Positions 1 to 10,858 of a DNA stretch of 64,000 bases are shown here, in pieces. The notes beneath the pieces were generated by a model, which was not told the origin of the DNA, did not search any database, and was given only the letters and a program-made list of their open reading frames with translations. Position 1 is the first letter of the stretch. The number at the start of each line of letters is the position of its first letter. Origin of the DNA: Ascarosepion bandense (Eukaryota; Mollusca; Cephalopoda; Sepiida; Sepiidae); assembly GCA_037127315.1 (NCBI GenBank), contig JBBBDQ010000398.1, positions 4,748,501-4,812,500 on the forward strand, read 5' to 3'. Made by a program: the position numbers and the translations under genes.

Positions 1-250
1 CTTTCTAGTTCTTCTTCTCCCTTATTCACCACATGCTTCTTTTCTTCCTTGTCCTTATACTTCTTCTTATCCTCCTCCCGCTTCACATTCTTTATTCTCC
101 TCTATCTTCTTCTTCTTCTTCTTCTTCTTCTCATATGTGTAATTTGAAAAAGCCTTGAAGGGCTCTAAAAGTTCACAATTAAAATACGGGTTAGTTTTAA
201 TAAGTCGGTGGGTTGGAAACTTTCTTTAAAACTAGCTGTCCCCCACGTGT
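1..250. repeat. Pyrimidine-rich tract with (CTT)n
   Basis: The plus strand is almost all C and T, with a run of CTT triplets around 105-132. No coding signal is visible. It could be the (GAA)n tail of a minus-strand RTE element, since other RTE copies here end that way, but no RTE body follows it. Confidence 0.6.
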
Positions 251-1234
251 AATAAAATGCGCCGTAGACACATTAATATAACTCTCTCTCTCTCATTTCT
301 TACTATTCGCATACACTATTTTTCTCCCTCACCCACACTAAATATTATCTCTATCACATTTTTTCTTTTGGCATCTCTGATTCTCTCTTTCTCTCATTCA
401 CCCCGGCCAACACATGACTCATACAGTTTCATTAATCCCGTCAAGTAACAGAATTTAATTGATCGCAATGCGAAAACAAAACAAAAATAACAGTAACAGA
501 AATGCACCCAGAAAGCAAAAACGGTTATACAATTTTTATTTTTTATTATTGTCGTGAGTATTTCCTATATTCATTTTGATAAAGCAGTCTTCCTTCGCGC
601 AGAAATATCCATCTATCAGATCCAAATGGAACACTATGCCCTGAGCAATGATCGGTAAAATGAAAACTTCCTCATCCGAATCATCGCCGTCCCCCGCTGT
701 CAGCCCACAGCAATACAAGCCTCATCAAAATAATTAAAAAATTGCAAGCTGAATTTTTAAAAAAATATCCAAACTTGTAAAATCATCATATAAACGCAAT
801 AGCACAAAAAGTGAATCAGACAACCACATGCCATTAGATATTTTTAAAAAATAAACATGACTGTGTAGGAACCTTGTGATATAGGGAACTCTACAAACGA
901 CTTAAATTCAACTATGTAAACCAACATTAATTACTAGAATCTGTGGTGTGTTCAATTATAAAATAATTCTGTTTCCATTCAAAAATAGTGGGTTTTGAGC
1001 TTCCTACAAAAAAACAAAAACAAAAAAAAACACTAAAAAACGAAAATAAAAGACGTCATGACAAATTATATAAAGAGTAACAGGATCGAACCAATAAAGG
1101 ACAAAAATAATTTCTTTTTTTTTTGGGGGGGGGCGTGTCATTTCAGGACGTAAGGTATAATGGACATCCACTTATTGTTTTCATTTCTCTTTTTGAACTC
1201 CTCGGCTTCGCCCTCTCTTCTGACGTCAAGTGCA
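251..1234. other. AT-rich stretch without recognised feature
   Basis: Short open frames (257-448 plus, 536-718 minus) have low-complexity or unrecognised translations. A poly-T/poly-G run lies near 1111-1135. I see no gene, RNA or mobile element that I can name. Confidence 0.5.
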
Positions 1235-2068
1235 ACCATTAGAATTACTCAATAGCTAAATCCATTGCTAAGAAGATTGGATCACTGTGTCGGACTAGGA
1301 AATTTCTTTTTCCGCTTGAATCCATCTTGCACATGTACAAATCAACCATTTGACCATGAATACTGTTGTCATATTTGGTCAGGCGCCCTTGCTGCTCATC
1401 TCAGTGTTCTCGACAGGCTCCAAAAGAGAATCTGTAATGTAATCGGTCTCGACCTGGTAGCTCGATTCAGCCACATTCTTACCGGCTGGATGTGGCTTTC
1501 ATCTGTATCTTCTACAAATATTTTCATGGCTTCTGCTCCGACGAATTTAGGTCACTGGTGATCCCACCTCAAGAATTTACTCGAGCAACAAGGTCCCACA
1601 CTTTTACAGTTATATTTACCAAATGCAGACGACGATTCTACTCTACCAGCTTATTTTTTCTCGCACTTCCCGCTTGTGGAACTCCCTTCCGTATACTTGT
1701 TTTCCTGACAGCTACAACCTCCAGGAATTTAAATGCAATGTCATTTCCCATCTATTATGCACTTGATTTCAATCCTTCCCTCGTCCTTTCTACATTACCC
1801 CGTGCATCTTGTTCTTTTCCTTTCTCACTCTACCTTTGCAACTGTCATCACACTTGCATTCCCATTTTTCTCTTGCTCTTTCTTTGACTGGAACTGCTTC
1901 GTCTTTATCTTCGCTCTCCTCCTGCTGAAACTTTTACTTTTTTATATACCACCCTGAGCATCAGTGGCGGAGGAGAAGGAGCATAACTAGAAGAAAAAGA
2001 AGAAGAAGAGAAAAGAAGAAAATGTAGGAGAAGAAGCAGTGCTTGGGGTGAAACGATTAAAAAAAAAC
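1235..2068 (+). mobile_element. CR1/L2/Jockey-like LINE (family 1), 3' end
   Basis: Translation in shifting frames gives the C-terminal part of the family 1 reverse transcriptase ORF. It includes the region corresponding to the cysteine-rich YCCHIWSGA segment and the CNVIGLDL segment, both matching the intact copy at 48918-50501. The 3' terminus with its 'gcttggggtga' box lies at about 2041 and ends in an A-run at 2059-2068. A purine-rich GAA-like stretch (1970-2035) interrupts the 3' untranslated part. The copy is 5'-truncated and frameshifted, so it is dead. Confidence 0.8.
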
Positions 2069-2345
2069 TCTTTTTCATTTGATATATTTCTCAAACCCTG
2101 GTCCGTCATCCATTTGCACAATCCCATCAAGTATTACTCGCGTTGCTTTCCTCTGTCTCTCTTTCCCTTTATTCGCTCCATGAGTATTAGATTCTCCAAG
2201 TCCTACATCCTCATTATATATCCCAGAAACTTCAGTTATCACTTCCTTATGTTAAGTATAAGTTGTTTTTTCATTTCGTTTTCATCTTCTCCAAAACCTT
2301 CGTGTTGCTCCCATGTTCGGTCTCTGGTAGATGAGGGAGTAAATT
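2069..2345 (-). mobile_element. RTE-type LINE, 3' fragment
   Basis: On the minus strand this matches the 3' coding end of the RTE copies at 39238-40745 and 56110-56890: the stretch from the 'met-glu-thr-lys-arg-lys' region to the 'trp-met-thr-glu' region. It starts directly against the A-tail of the preceding plus-strand LINE, so two retroelements meet tail to tail. No uninterrupted frame remains. Confidence 0.7.
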
Positions 2346-2451
2346 GAATTATATTAAAAAGAAAAATAATTTCATTATGAAAGGGAACTAATAAAACAAA
2401 TTATGAAAAAAATATAGACACGCTTTACGTATCCCTAATAACTTGGTAATA

Positions 2452-2994
2452 CAGGGTATACCAAAAAACGAGAATTTATGAAGTGTATATTGGCAGACAT
2501 GAGCAAGTGGAATTACTGCGAAACAGTGGCCTCACGAAGTAAACACTCTGCGATTTCAGTAACCATGGATCAAGATTAATTTCTAAGCAAGTTATGGATG
2601 TCAGATGAGGCCCATTTTCATCTCACAGGTTACGCGAATAAGAAGAACTACCGTTACTGGTCAGAATCAAATCCTAATGAAGTTCATAAGCTCCCTTTAC
2701 ACGCTAGTAAGGTGACAGTATGATGTGCTCTTTCATTAGATGGGATCATCGGACATTATTTTCTTGAAAATGAACAGGGGATCTCAGTTACTGTCTCAAC
2801 AGCAGATTTCAAGAATGCATTCGTACAGGAGGACGCCATCTATAGGAATGTAATTTTTAAAAAAGGAAAATTCTTTCATTGTATCTTAAATGGCATGTTT
2901 TAAGTTTTCAATTGCTTTAAATAAAATATTTTTCTTCGATCACTCTTTGTTTTACTGGATTGTTAAAAAGTTCCCGTTTTTTAGTGTCACATTG
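2452..2994 (+). mobile_element. Deleted mariner/Tc-superfamily element with TA duplication
   Basis: The left end (CAGGGTATACC, then AAAAAACGAG) and right end (CGTTTTTTAGTGTC, then ACATTG) are imperfect inverted repeats of about 30 bp. Each is flanked by TA (2450-2451 and 2995-2996), as expected for IS630/Tc1/mariner insertions. Inside, 2590-2830 reads as a transposase piece with MSDEAHFHL (first catalytic Asp), then a tyrosine-rich NKKNYRYW segment and an in-frame stop. The region that should carry the second Asp and the last acidic residue is missing, and the frame passes directly to what looks like the extreme C-terminus. It is a non-autonomous deletion derivative. Confidence 0.7.
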
Positions 2995-2996
2995 TA

Positions 2997-3274
2997 GAAA
3001 CAAAATATTTTACGGATACGTTTGCATATTTCACGAATATGCTCAGAATGTTTCCATCAACATTATAAGGCAAAAATTCTTCGATTTATGGGATTAAGGG
3101 TTGAAGAAATTCGCGCAGATTACGCAATTTCATAAGGCTCTACTGGCACATATCGAAGAAATCTTGAGCTAATGTTATAGTTTCATCAAGACGAATGAGA
3201 TTAATGCGAAGACTTTCTGTGCTAACGTTGGTTTTTGATGGGTTTTCCTAATTAGAAATAAGTACACCCTAACG
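2997..3274. other. AT-rich spacer
   Basis: No recognisable coding or RNA feature lies between the mariner-like end and the next SINE. Confidence 0.4.
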
Positions 3275-3568
3275 TGATGTTCGTTGTGGTGCAGCGAATA
3301 TCGGCTTAGAACGAGAAATCGGGAAGCCAAGTTCGAATTCCAGATGAATTCGTTGCATACACTTATACGCAAATACCCTTGGGAAAGGTAATAATCGGTC
3401 TCTTCTCTCCAGATATGGATTAAATAACAGGACAGATTAAGTTCTATAGCCTTGGATGGCAACCATTTTGCCGGAGAAAGTAATGGCAACTTACAGCGGG
3501 ATAATCTTCTGCCCATTAAATCCTATTTCGTGACATGATCGCCCAAGCGTGTGTCACTTGACTGATAC
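3275..3568 (+). mobile_element. tRNA-derived SINE, family 1
   Basis: The head reads cgttgtggtgcagcga (A-box like) and, about 40 bases on, aagttcgaattcc (B-box like), the RNA polymerase III promoter layout of tRNA-derived SINEs. The body carries the family marks shared by at least nine copies here: 'gcaaataccctt', 'gggaaaggta', 'tgccggagaaagtaatggcaac' and a terminal 'cttgactgat'. The hairpin seen in other copies is shortened here to 'tttcgtgacatgatcgcc'. An open frame on the opposite strand (3175-3516) is a by-product and not a gene. Confidence 0.85.
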
Positions 3569-3735
3569 CCTAATGTGAAAAGTTCAGAAAGAAAACAAAT
3601 GGCAAATCGAAATAAATATGTCACAGAGTGGAATTTTTAATATAAGGGAACAAGCGTAAATGAAAGAATACATGAACGGATTGACTATTTTTATAAAGGC
3701 AAATTTAGCGTAAATCGGATAAAACCTTTTTTACG

Positions 3736-4300
3736 GTGGGACTGGGAAGTGTTCCAACAGAAGACGGAAAGTGCAAAACAGGGAACCAAGGGTGATTTGG
3801 CATAGCGAAGAACGCGTTCCAGAAGCTAGTAGAATATTAAGAGACAGGAAAATTTCGCTAGAAACAAAGAAAAGAGTACTGAATTGCTATGTGATGTCAG
3901 TACTTCAATATGGCTGAGAATTCGGACAATATTATCAAAATTGAAGCAATTGAAATATGGTTCTACAGAAGGATGCTGCAGATATCATGGATCAAACATG
4001 TAAGCAATGATCAGTTTTTAGAATGATGAAAACAAAAATGAAATTAATGCTGAGCGTCAGGAAGTGACTGTTAAATTTTTGGGACATGCCACGAGGAAGG
4101 AAGACTTGCAGAACCTGATACTAACAGGCCAGATAAAGGAAATCAGCGGGTAACATATGAGCAGGTGGATGACAGAACGGGGGTTGTAGAGTGTAACAGA
4201 AAAAAACGAGCTAAGAACCACCCGGGATAGGGAGAAGTGGAATGACATGATCCTGAAACGTCCTGAAAGGGCAAGGCACATAGAAGAATAAGAATGGTGG
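3736..4300 (+). mobile_element. RTE-type LINE, 3' fragment
   Basis: The sequence matches the C-terminal third of the RTE reverse-transcriptase ORF: the segments 'gaagtgttccaacagaagac', 'ttctacagaaggatgctgca' and 'ggacatgccacgaggaagga' recur in the copies at 10505, 39238 and 56110. Stops and indels break every frame. It ends near 4300 in 'atagaagaataagaa', a degenerate (GAA) tail. Confidence 0.8.
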
Positions 4301-5409
4301 CACTGGCTTAAATCGAAGAAAATGATACCTTTGGGTTATTTTTTGAAACCTAAAAAAAGCGGGGACGTGTTCTCTTCATGAGAGCATGTGGTCCTCTCTT
4401 AGTAACTCACATAGTGATCGTTTCAGAAAAAAAAAACAACCAGGCGAAGAAAAACACGTTAATAAGAACAAATCCATTCATGGAAATAAAGTCAAATAAT
4501 AGTGAAATGATTACAAAATGGCGTCAGTTGTATTGGCATTGATACAAAACAGAAAATTCATGCCAAGTTATTATTATTGTTATTATTGCTGGTGACGTTG
4601 CTCACTTTTTCCGTTTTGTTTCTTCCTTTCTCATACTTCGCTCCCCAGTTTTTTATTATTATTCTTTAAAGTCACTCATTTGCAAACACTTAACAGATGT
4701 CGGCTGCGACCTGATCAGCCACGAATAAAGAAAATCTGTTGAACCTTGTTTGATTTATAATCTTGTTATTTTGTAAATTATTTATTTAAAAAAAAAATAA
4801 AAAAAAATCTCCGTTTGTTTAATAAACAGTCCTTGAGGCAAGTTCTGCTCTCCTCTGCAGACTGGTATTGATTTTTGACGCTAAAAATTTTTTAGAGAAC
4901 CACACGGCGCCTTCAGTCTCCGCAGAGACACTTCCGACAATTTCTGCTTTGAACAGTTTCACCTCATTTCTTCCATTAAAATCTTTCATTCAATTTTCGT
5001 TGATAGATTTTACGATATATCAGCTCGGATTATTTAATACCGGAATTTTTTAACCGTTTCATGAATATAGGTTTTTAAATGTAATCTTTTTGGCTATAGA
5101 TTCTTGAGTGTACAGATAAATATTAGCCTGTATACATTATTTACAAACGGGCACTTATCCTCATCGTTATTGCTGCCACAAGGTTTCCGCTGTTATACCT
5201 TCCAGCTTTCGTCAAGCGTATATTGAACAGATAATTTGCATAGAATTCTGAATTGAAACTTATATTTGATTTACTCTGGTATATTGTTCTCGCTCCATAC
5301 CATTCATATTTCGGCTTGTTCATATTTTAATACTGTTCACTTACTAATCGCATTGTTCGGACGGGCATATGAATGAAATGGAATTTTTTTATATTTGAGC
5401 AAATAGATA
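4301..5409. other. AT-rich stretch, nothing recognised
   Basis: A few 60-75 codon open frames (4868-5053 plus, 5141-5323 minus) have no recognisable similarity. A poly-A run lies at 4789-4808. The right end merges into the diverged edge of the satellite that follows. Confidence 0.45.
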
Positions 5410-6300
5410 AAATACCTTTTTAATTTCTACTTGCGTCTGTAGGTAAACATTGGCCGTTTTAAATTTGAGGCAAAGGTAAATTATGGTCGCCATTATAATT
5501 TAATTTACAGATAAAAAGTTAACGACTTTATATTCGAGTCTATAGGTAAATTTTAAACGTATTTATACTTGAAACTACAGGTAAATATTGGTCGTGTTTA
5601 TAACTGACTTTTCAGGTAAGCATTGGTCATATTTAGGCTGGAGTACATTTTTACACATTGTAAATCTTAAAAGTATTTATACTTGAGACTATATTTAAAT
5701 ATCGGTCATGTTTATAACTAACTTCTCATGTAAACAGTGATCATATTTTTGGTTTAGTACATGTGCGTTGTGGTGTAGTGGATATTGACTCGGAACGACA
5801 AATCGAGGAGCCAAGTTCCAGTTGAATTCCTTGCATTCACTTACGCACAAATACCCTTGGGAAATATATTAATCCGTCTCTTCCTTTCCGTTATGGGTTA
5901 AATAATACAACAGATTTGGTTCTATAGCCATAGCTGGTAACTAGACCACGGCAGAAAGCAATGGCAACATACTGTGGGATAATCTTCTGCACAGTCAGAC
6001 ATGTCACTTTCGAGACATGATCTCCCAAAGCGTGTATCACGTATGGCACTTAACTGATACTTAAACATTTTAAATCCTAAATGTCTGTATACTTGAGAGT
6101 ATATGTAAATATTATTCGCGTTTATAACTGACTTCCCAGGTAAACATTGGTCATATTCATGATTCAGTACATTTCTAAACATTGTAAATCTTAAAGATAT
6201 TTATACCTGAGACTAAAGATAAATATCGGTCGTGTTTATAACTAATTTCTCAGGCAATCATTGGTCATATTTAGGCTTGAGTATATTTTTAATCATTGTT
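5410..6300 (+). repeat. ~115 bp tandem satellite, interrupted by a SINE
   Basis: Phrases such as 'atttatacttgagact', 'cggtcatgtttataacta' and 'gtaaacattggtcatatt' recur about every 114-120 bp (near 5561, 5675, about 6080 and 6198 for the first phrase). At least four diverged units are visible. Subtracting the SINE at 5764-6060 restores the spacing, so the SINE entered an existing array. Confidence 0.75.
5764..6060 (+). mobile_element. tRNA-derived SINE, family 1, inside satellite
   Basis: It starts at 'tgcgttgtggtgtagtgg' (A-box region). The B-box region is changed to 'aagttccagttg'. It has the conserved body and 'cgagacatgatc' hairpin half, and ends 'ggcacttaactgatac'. Satellite units continue on both sides. 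Confidence 0.85.
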
Positions 6301-6344
6301 TTCATTGTGTTTGACTCAAAAGATTTAAATTGTTACGGTATCCA

Positions 6345-6890
6345 GTTTTGGTCCTGGGCATGACTGTAAATTGCATCCAGCAGCAAGGCCTCTGAGTGGG
6401 GGTTGTGATGAGTATGGAACCACCTCTTAATTGCTGTTGTTCTCAGGCTCACTCTGACCCGGAGTGGTAGCACCTGCTAGGGTCCCAGCTATAGACAAAT
6501 AGTTAATCCCCAAACTGAAGTCAAAAAACTATGAAAAAATAAATATACATTTTTATAGAAATATATACATAAAAATAGACTTTTATCATTTTTGAAGGTA
6601 AAAATATTACCAACAATACATTTTTTAAGAAAAAATTATTACCATAACATATTTTCGAAGGAAAGAATTATTCTCAGCAAAACAGTTTTGAATACAAAAC
6701 TAGAAGACATTTTCAGTTTTCTAAAATAAAAAAAGAATGAAAACAAAAAAAACTTATTAAAATCTGAGTAAATCAACTTCTAATAGACTTCTCACTATAA
6801 GAAAACATTAAAAAATACCTTAAAACTCTACCTTTTTGGCATTAAATGACCCACAGAGGTTGATATGCCGTTTAAAAAAAACTGAAACTG
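6345..6890 (+). repeat. Interspersed repeat A, copy 1
   Basis: It shares long blocks with 17580-18050: 'cagcaaggcctctga', 'ggtagcacctg', 'agggtcccagc', 'gacaaatagttaa', and near the end 'cacagaggttgatatgccgtt'. The middle is a run of AT-rich sequence with 'tatagaaatatatac' motifs. No coding frame is seen and the class is unknown. The 'ggtagcacctg...agggtcccagc' block loosely resembles tRNA promoter boxes, so a SINE is possible. Confidence 0.65.
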
Positions 6891-7599
6891 AAGGTATACA
6901 GTTTTCTGCTTATATTTAAACAATGATTAATTCATATTTAAGTCCCCAGTTAATGATTAGACATCTTTTTAATTGAGTGTACCGGCAAGCATTGGCTGTT
7001 CATACCCATATCCAAAAGCATCGCCTATTGCTATCCTCGTTTGACCCCGATTTTGCCGGTCTGCAAAGATGCCGTCAGCTTACCAAGAGCAATTTTTAAT
7101 CAACGCTTAACAACAATTTTTGGTCAATTGCACAATTTACACTTTATCAATTTTGATAATTGATGGTAACTAAATTAAGGAATGTGTAGTTAGTATCCAA
7201 CGTCAAAAGAATTCATGAACTAATGCTTGGCTCTCCGTACGAATCAAGTACTGCTGTTATATCTTTACAAGAACAAAAGATGGAGCATTGCACCCATATC
7301 TAGGCTGTAGAAGGCCAAGGCTCACATTCCAGCATCGACTTAAGTCAAACGAGTTGGCGCGTAGTCTGATGAAACATTTTCTACCTAACTACCCCTTTCC
7401 AACAGACTGGGGATTGCTAGCCCCCTTCCACTGGCTCACTCATTTCATGGGAGACTGGCACGCGAAATATAAGAATAAGAAATAAGAAGTTCCACTCAGG
7501 TTTTTCTCAAGAATTGCTACATTGGGAAGCAGACCACAAAGAGGATGATTTTCTTATCACTACACTTTTAAAACTTTTCAAGTCGGTGGTCAAACGTTT
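6891..7599. other. Unclassified stretch
   Basis: A 65-codon open frame at 7288-7485 is unrecognised. No promoter, RNA or repeat shared with the rest of the window was found. Confidence 0.4.
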
Positions 7600-8120
7600 T
7601 GCTTTTCTCTATTGACCCTTCAAGGTGATCATAGCCTTCCACATCTCCCTTTTCCTTTGTAGCTCTTAACATCTTATCTTATATTACCTCTCCCAAGCAC
7701 TGCCACACCATAAATTTCCTCAAGTCCGCCATATCACTTATTGCTTTCCCGTCTCTTTTTCCATCTATCCGCCGCGAGAGCATCAGATTCTCCAAGCCCT
7801 CCTTCTTCATTACATATCTAAAAAAAAAACTTAATCTCTCATTTCTTGAGATTAAATATCAGTTCTCTTTTCGTGTTCATTCTTTTCCAAAACCTCGTCG
7901 TTGCTTACATGTTTTGATATTATTATATTTAGCATCCTTCTGTAGAAAAACATTTCGGTTGCTTCCAGTTCTTTCCTCATCTTTCATGATATTATCCAGC
8001 ATTCGCTGCCATATTGAAGGACAGACATTACATGACAGTCCAGTACTCACATCTTTGTTTCCAGTAAAAATTCCGTTTCTCAACACGCTACTCAGCTTCT
8101 GGACAAGCATAAACTATCCT
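7600..8120 (-). mobile_element. RTE-type LINE, 3' fragment
   Basis: Read on the minus strand, this is the RTE C-terminal coding region. Segments such as 'gagagcatcagattctccaa' and 'agaaaaacatttcggttgct' are antisense versions of blocks in the copies at 39238-40745 and 13395-14075. All frames are broken. Confidence 0.75.
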
Positions 8121-8513
8121 AAATATCGTCATATAATGCAACCGACGTTGTTGTTGTTGGATAAGCAATTCCCTCGAACAAATCAGAATACAAACAAGAA
8201 TCCAAATCTAAGATGTTTATTCTTATAATTTGTTCTTCATTTTCTCAGTTAAGTGTAAAACAATGTAAAATTAGCGGACATGATTGAAAATAGCTTTACC
8301 GTAATATTTCAAAAGAACATGTCACGCCTCCGTTAAAAATCAACCCACAAAATTCTGGTATTTTTCTGAGAATCGGACTCCCTAACGAATTGTTACAGCC
8401 TGAAGCAACAGTGTTCGATATTGGAGTTGTGCCAAATACGTAACTATAACTCACACCAAGCCGTTTATAGGCTATAGATTGTTTAAAAATCCTGTCTCTT
8501 AAAATAAAGAGCG

Positions 8514-8515
<2 letters not shown>

Positions 8516-8560
<45 letters not shown>
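8516..8560. repeat. (TA)n microsatellite
   Basis: An uninterrupted TA run of about 40 bp. It is followed by 'gataatgctttgggtgaaacggg', which resembles the tail of the Penelope-like copy near 42574, so it may mark a Penelope-like 3' end. Confidence 0.8.
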
Positions 8561-8561
<1 letters not shown>

Positions 8562-8649
8562 AACTTGATAATGCTTTGGGTGAAACGGGTTGTCCAGTTT
8601 AATATCTTAAATAAAAATATCATCGAATCTCTGTATATTTCTTGCTATT

Positions 8650-8967
8650 ATATATATATATAAACTTATTTATAAATGGAACTTTTCTGTGTTTGTGTAT
8701 GTGAGTGTTCGTTACCTATAACCTCAGAAACGGCTGAACCGATTTTCTTGAAAATTTACAGTTTTACTATAAGTGTCTGCGAGTGTTCTTAGCTAGGTTT
8801 TGTGTTGAGGTACCACCGATAAAAATCGAAAATTGATAATCGAAAAAGTCGGGTTATAGAAGGAGTGGTCCGATTTTAATTAAATTTGAAACGCTCATAG
8901 ACGAAGACATAAGTAACGATATTAAGAAGTTTCAAGGTTGTACTTCTTACAATAGTGCAGGCAATCG

Positions 8968-9013
<46 letters not shown>

Positions 9014-9501
9014 CCAAGATATTTGTGTGTGTGTCTGTTTATCTGCCTGTATGTCTGTATTGTTTTTCAGTACTTTTATTTTAGATTTTGCTTCGGATTT
9101 GGCTCTAAGTAGGTATAATTGTAGTTCTTAGTCTCAGCCATGATAGCATTTACTCAGAAGACTTATTCAGCCTTCAAAATTCAGTTTACGACGAAAAAAA
9201 CTTATTTGATATCGATACCAGGAAATCAACATTTGATTTACATCCATTCATTTTTCTTTCAGTCTACGGTTTCGCTTTAACTGGAAACAACTATTGCTTT
9301 TTAGTCTTTCGTCCCAACATCCAAAGAGTCTGGGCTCCAGGACCATGGATTAGTTTTTTTTTAATCATATCACCCCGAGCAAGGCGGTAACGCGAACTGA
9401 TGTGCAGGGGACTACGTAAGAGTGAAAAGATTGGAAAAGAGAAAGCCGTTTTAAAGCTTTCATTACACCCGAGAAACGCCGGCCTATACTGCTAGTATAT
9501 A
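8650..9501 (+). mobile_element. Non-autonomous Helitron-like element
   Basis: The 5' region ('tataaacttatttataaatgg', then 'aacggctgaaccgattttct') matches the copies starting at 63407 and, reversed, 38515-38896. The 3' end reads CCCGAGAAACGCCGG, then CTATACTGCTAG and a T. This matches the typical Helitron ending, a CTAG terminus about 10-12 nt after a GC-rich block, and lacks a target duplication. No Rep/helicase coding is present. A (TA)n tract (8968-9010) and a LINE 3' end (9349-9455) sit inside. Confidence 0.7.
9349..9455 (-). mobile_element. LINE family 1 3' end inserted in Helitron
   Basis: It begins with a T-run and 'aatcatatcaccccgagcaa', the antisense of the family 1 terminus, and continues through 'gatgtgcaggggactacgta'. 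Helitron sequence resumes at 'ttttaaagctttcattacac', giving a nested insertion. Confidence 0.75.
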
Positions 9502-9504
9502 TAT

Positions 9505-9660
9505 ATTTCATTTGGAAACGAGATATTTCGCGATATTACGGTGTCTTCAAACGATTTACAAAAGTTGATTTTACCGTTTTTCTAACGCGCTCGTAACAGG
9601 GATCTTTTATGAACGCTCAGTTTTTAAATAACTGCGTAATAACTCGTTTCCAGATGAAAT
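9505..9660. mobile_element. 156 bp foldback/MITE-like element
   Basis: The left end ATTTCATTTGGAAACGAG and right end CTCGTTTCCAGATGAAAT are inverted repeats with one mismatch over 18 bases. Weaker pairing extends to about 35 bp. No coding capacity. A diverged relative lies at 51157-51325. The superfamily is not identifiable from the ends. Confidence 0.6.
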
Positions 9661-9739
9661 TATTTAATGGTTCCAATTATATAATAGTTTGCAATACATC
9701 TCTGTACTAGTATAATTTAATTATTACCAAAACTAACTA

Positions 9740-9771
9740 ATTATATATATATATATATATCCCCTGTCACG

Positions 9772-9830
<59 letters not shown>
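9740..9830. repeat. (TA)n then (GA)n microsatellites
   Basis: A short TA run (9741-9761), a 16-base spacer, then about 50 bp of GA dinucleotides (9775-9829). Confidence 0.9.
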
Positions 9831-9832
<2 letters not shown>

Positions 9833-10086
9833 GCGTGTCTGTGTACGCTCTATTCATTCTTTTTACTACCGGTTATTATACTTTGTTACCAGTTATGCAA
9901 GATCATGCCACGCGTTCGCTCTTTAACAGTGTTTTATTATTTTTTAATAAATATTATGTTTTCCAGTAGAGAAGAATATATATATATATATATATACATC
10001 GCTCATTCAATAATGAATTAGAGCACTATGGCTATTGGGCGTGTATAATGATATACGCGCTAAAAAGTCTGCCTTTTCATCCCGAA

Positions 10087-10220
10087 CGTTTTTATCCCAG
10101 AGGTAGAATCGCCGACTGACGCCAATTCGGTCGGGTTTCAATTCTGGGTTAAAAAGCAATCGGAGTCTAACCGTACAGATGAGCTGTGATACAGCGAAAC
10201 AGATCTGTCTGCGGATGACT
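10087..10220 (+). mobile_element. tRNA-derived SINE, family 2b, with (TA)n tail
   Basis: The head contains 'cccagaggtagaatcg' (A-box like) and 'gtcgggtttcaattctggg' (B-box like). The 3' part 'ctgtgatacagcgaaacaga' and 'gcggatgac' is shared with the minus-strand copies at 16985-17135 and 15159-15295. The element ends at a (TA)n tract (10226-10274), which recurs at this position in other copies. Confidence 0.75.
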
Positions 10221-10223
10221 ATA

Positions 10224-10225
<2 letters not shown>

Positions 10226-10274
<49 letters not shown>
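10226..10274. repeat. (TA)n microsatellite at a SINE 3' end
   Basis: A pure TA run of about 48 bp immediately follows the SINE terminus. A short open frame encoding Ile-Tyr repeats across it is an artefact. Confidence 0.9.
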
Positions 10275-10277
<3 letters not shown>

Positions 10278-10504
10278 CCAGTGAATATTGTACACTCGTG
10301 TAAAAATAATAATTGAGATATATTTTATGAAATATCTTCACAGGACATAGACAATTTATGAAAATGTAGACAAGTAAGGACTTCTGACATAAACTATGAC
10401 GCAATAATTACTGTAGTTCCAATACGAACGAATGTGTTGTTTTTGATGTAATATACTAAATTATTGGAACAATGATTTGGTTGAGCTAATTAATTGCATG
10501 GGCA

Positions 10505-10858
10505 TGAGTAAAAAGAGGAGCCCTAAATACCAATGGCCGTCCAGGGATACTAAAATAAAAGAGGTTCAGAAATTTAAATACCTTGGAAATGTTCTAACAG
10601 TGGATGAAAATGTGACACCGAGATCCGAAGGCGTATAGCATGGCCAAGGACGCATTCCAAAAACTGCGTGGAATGTTGAGAGACATAAAAAGTTCGTTGC
10701 AAACAACAAAAAAAGTGATGGACTGTTATCTTACATCGGTTCAAATATACTGCGGCGAATGCTGAACACTCCTCACAAAATGGAAGGAATAGCTAGAAGC
10801 AACTGAAGTATGTTTCAATAGAAGGATGCTGAGAATAAAATGAACTAAACATGTTTTC
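10505..10858 (+). mobile_element. RTE-type LINE, left part of split copy
   Basis: It carries RTE blocks 'taccttggaaatgttctaac', 'cgaaggcgtatagcatggcc' and 'caatagaaggatgctgagaa'. The match stops at 'ctaaacatg', where a minus-strand LINE is inserted, and resumes at 11337 with 'taagcaaagaagaggtttta'. Confidence 0.8.

Noticed and set aside
3275..3340. Functional tRNA genes at SINE heads
   Set aside because: The promoter boxes are present but the heads cannot form a full cloverleaf with acceptor stem, and each is followed by the SINE body.
3175..3516. 113-codon minus frame
   Set aside because: It lies antisense to a tRNA-derived SINE copy.
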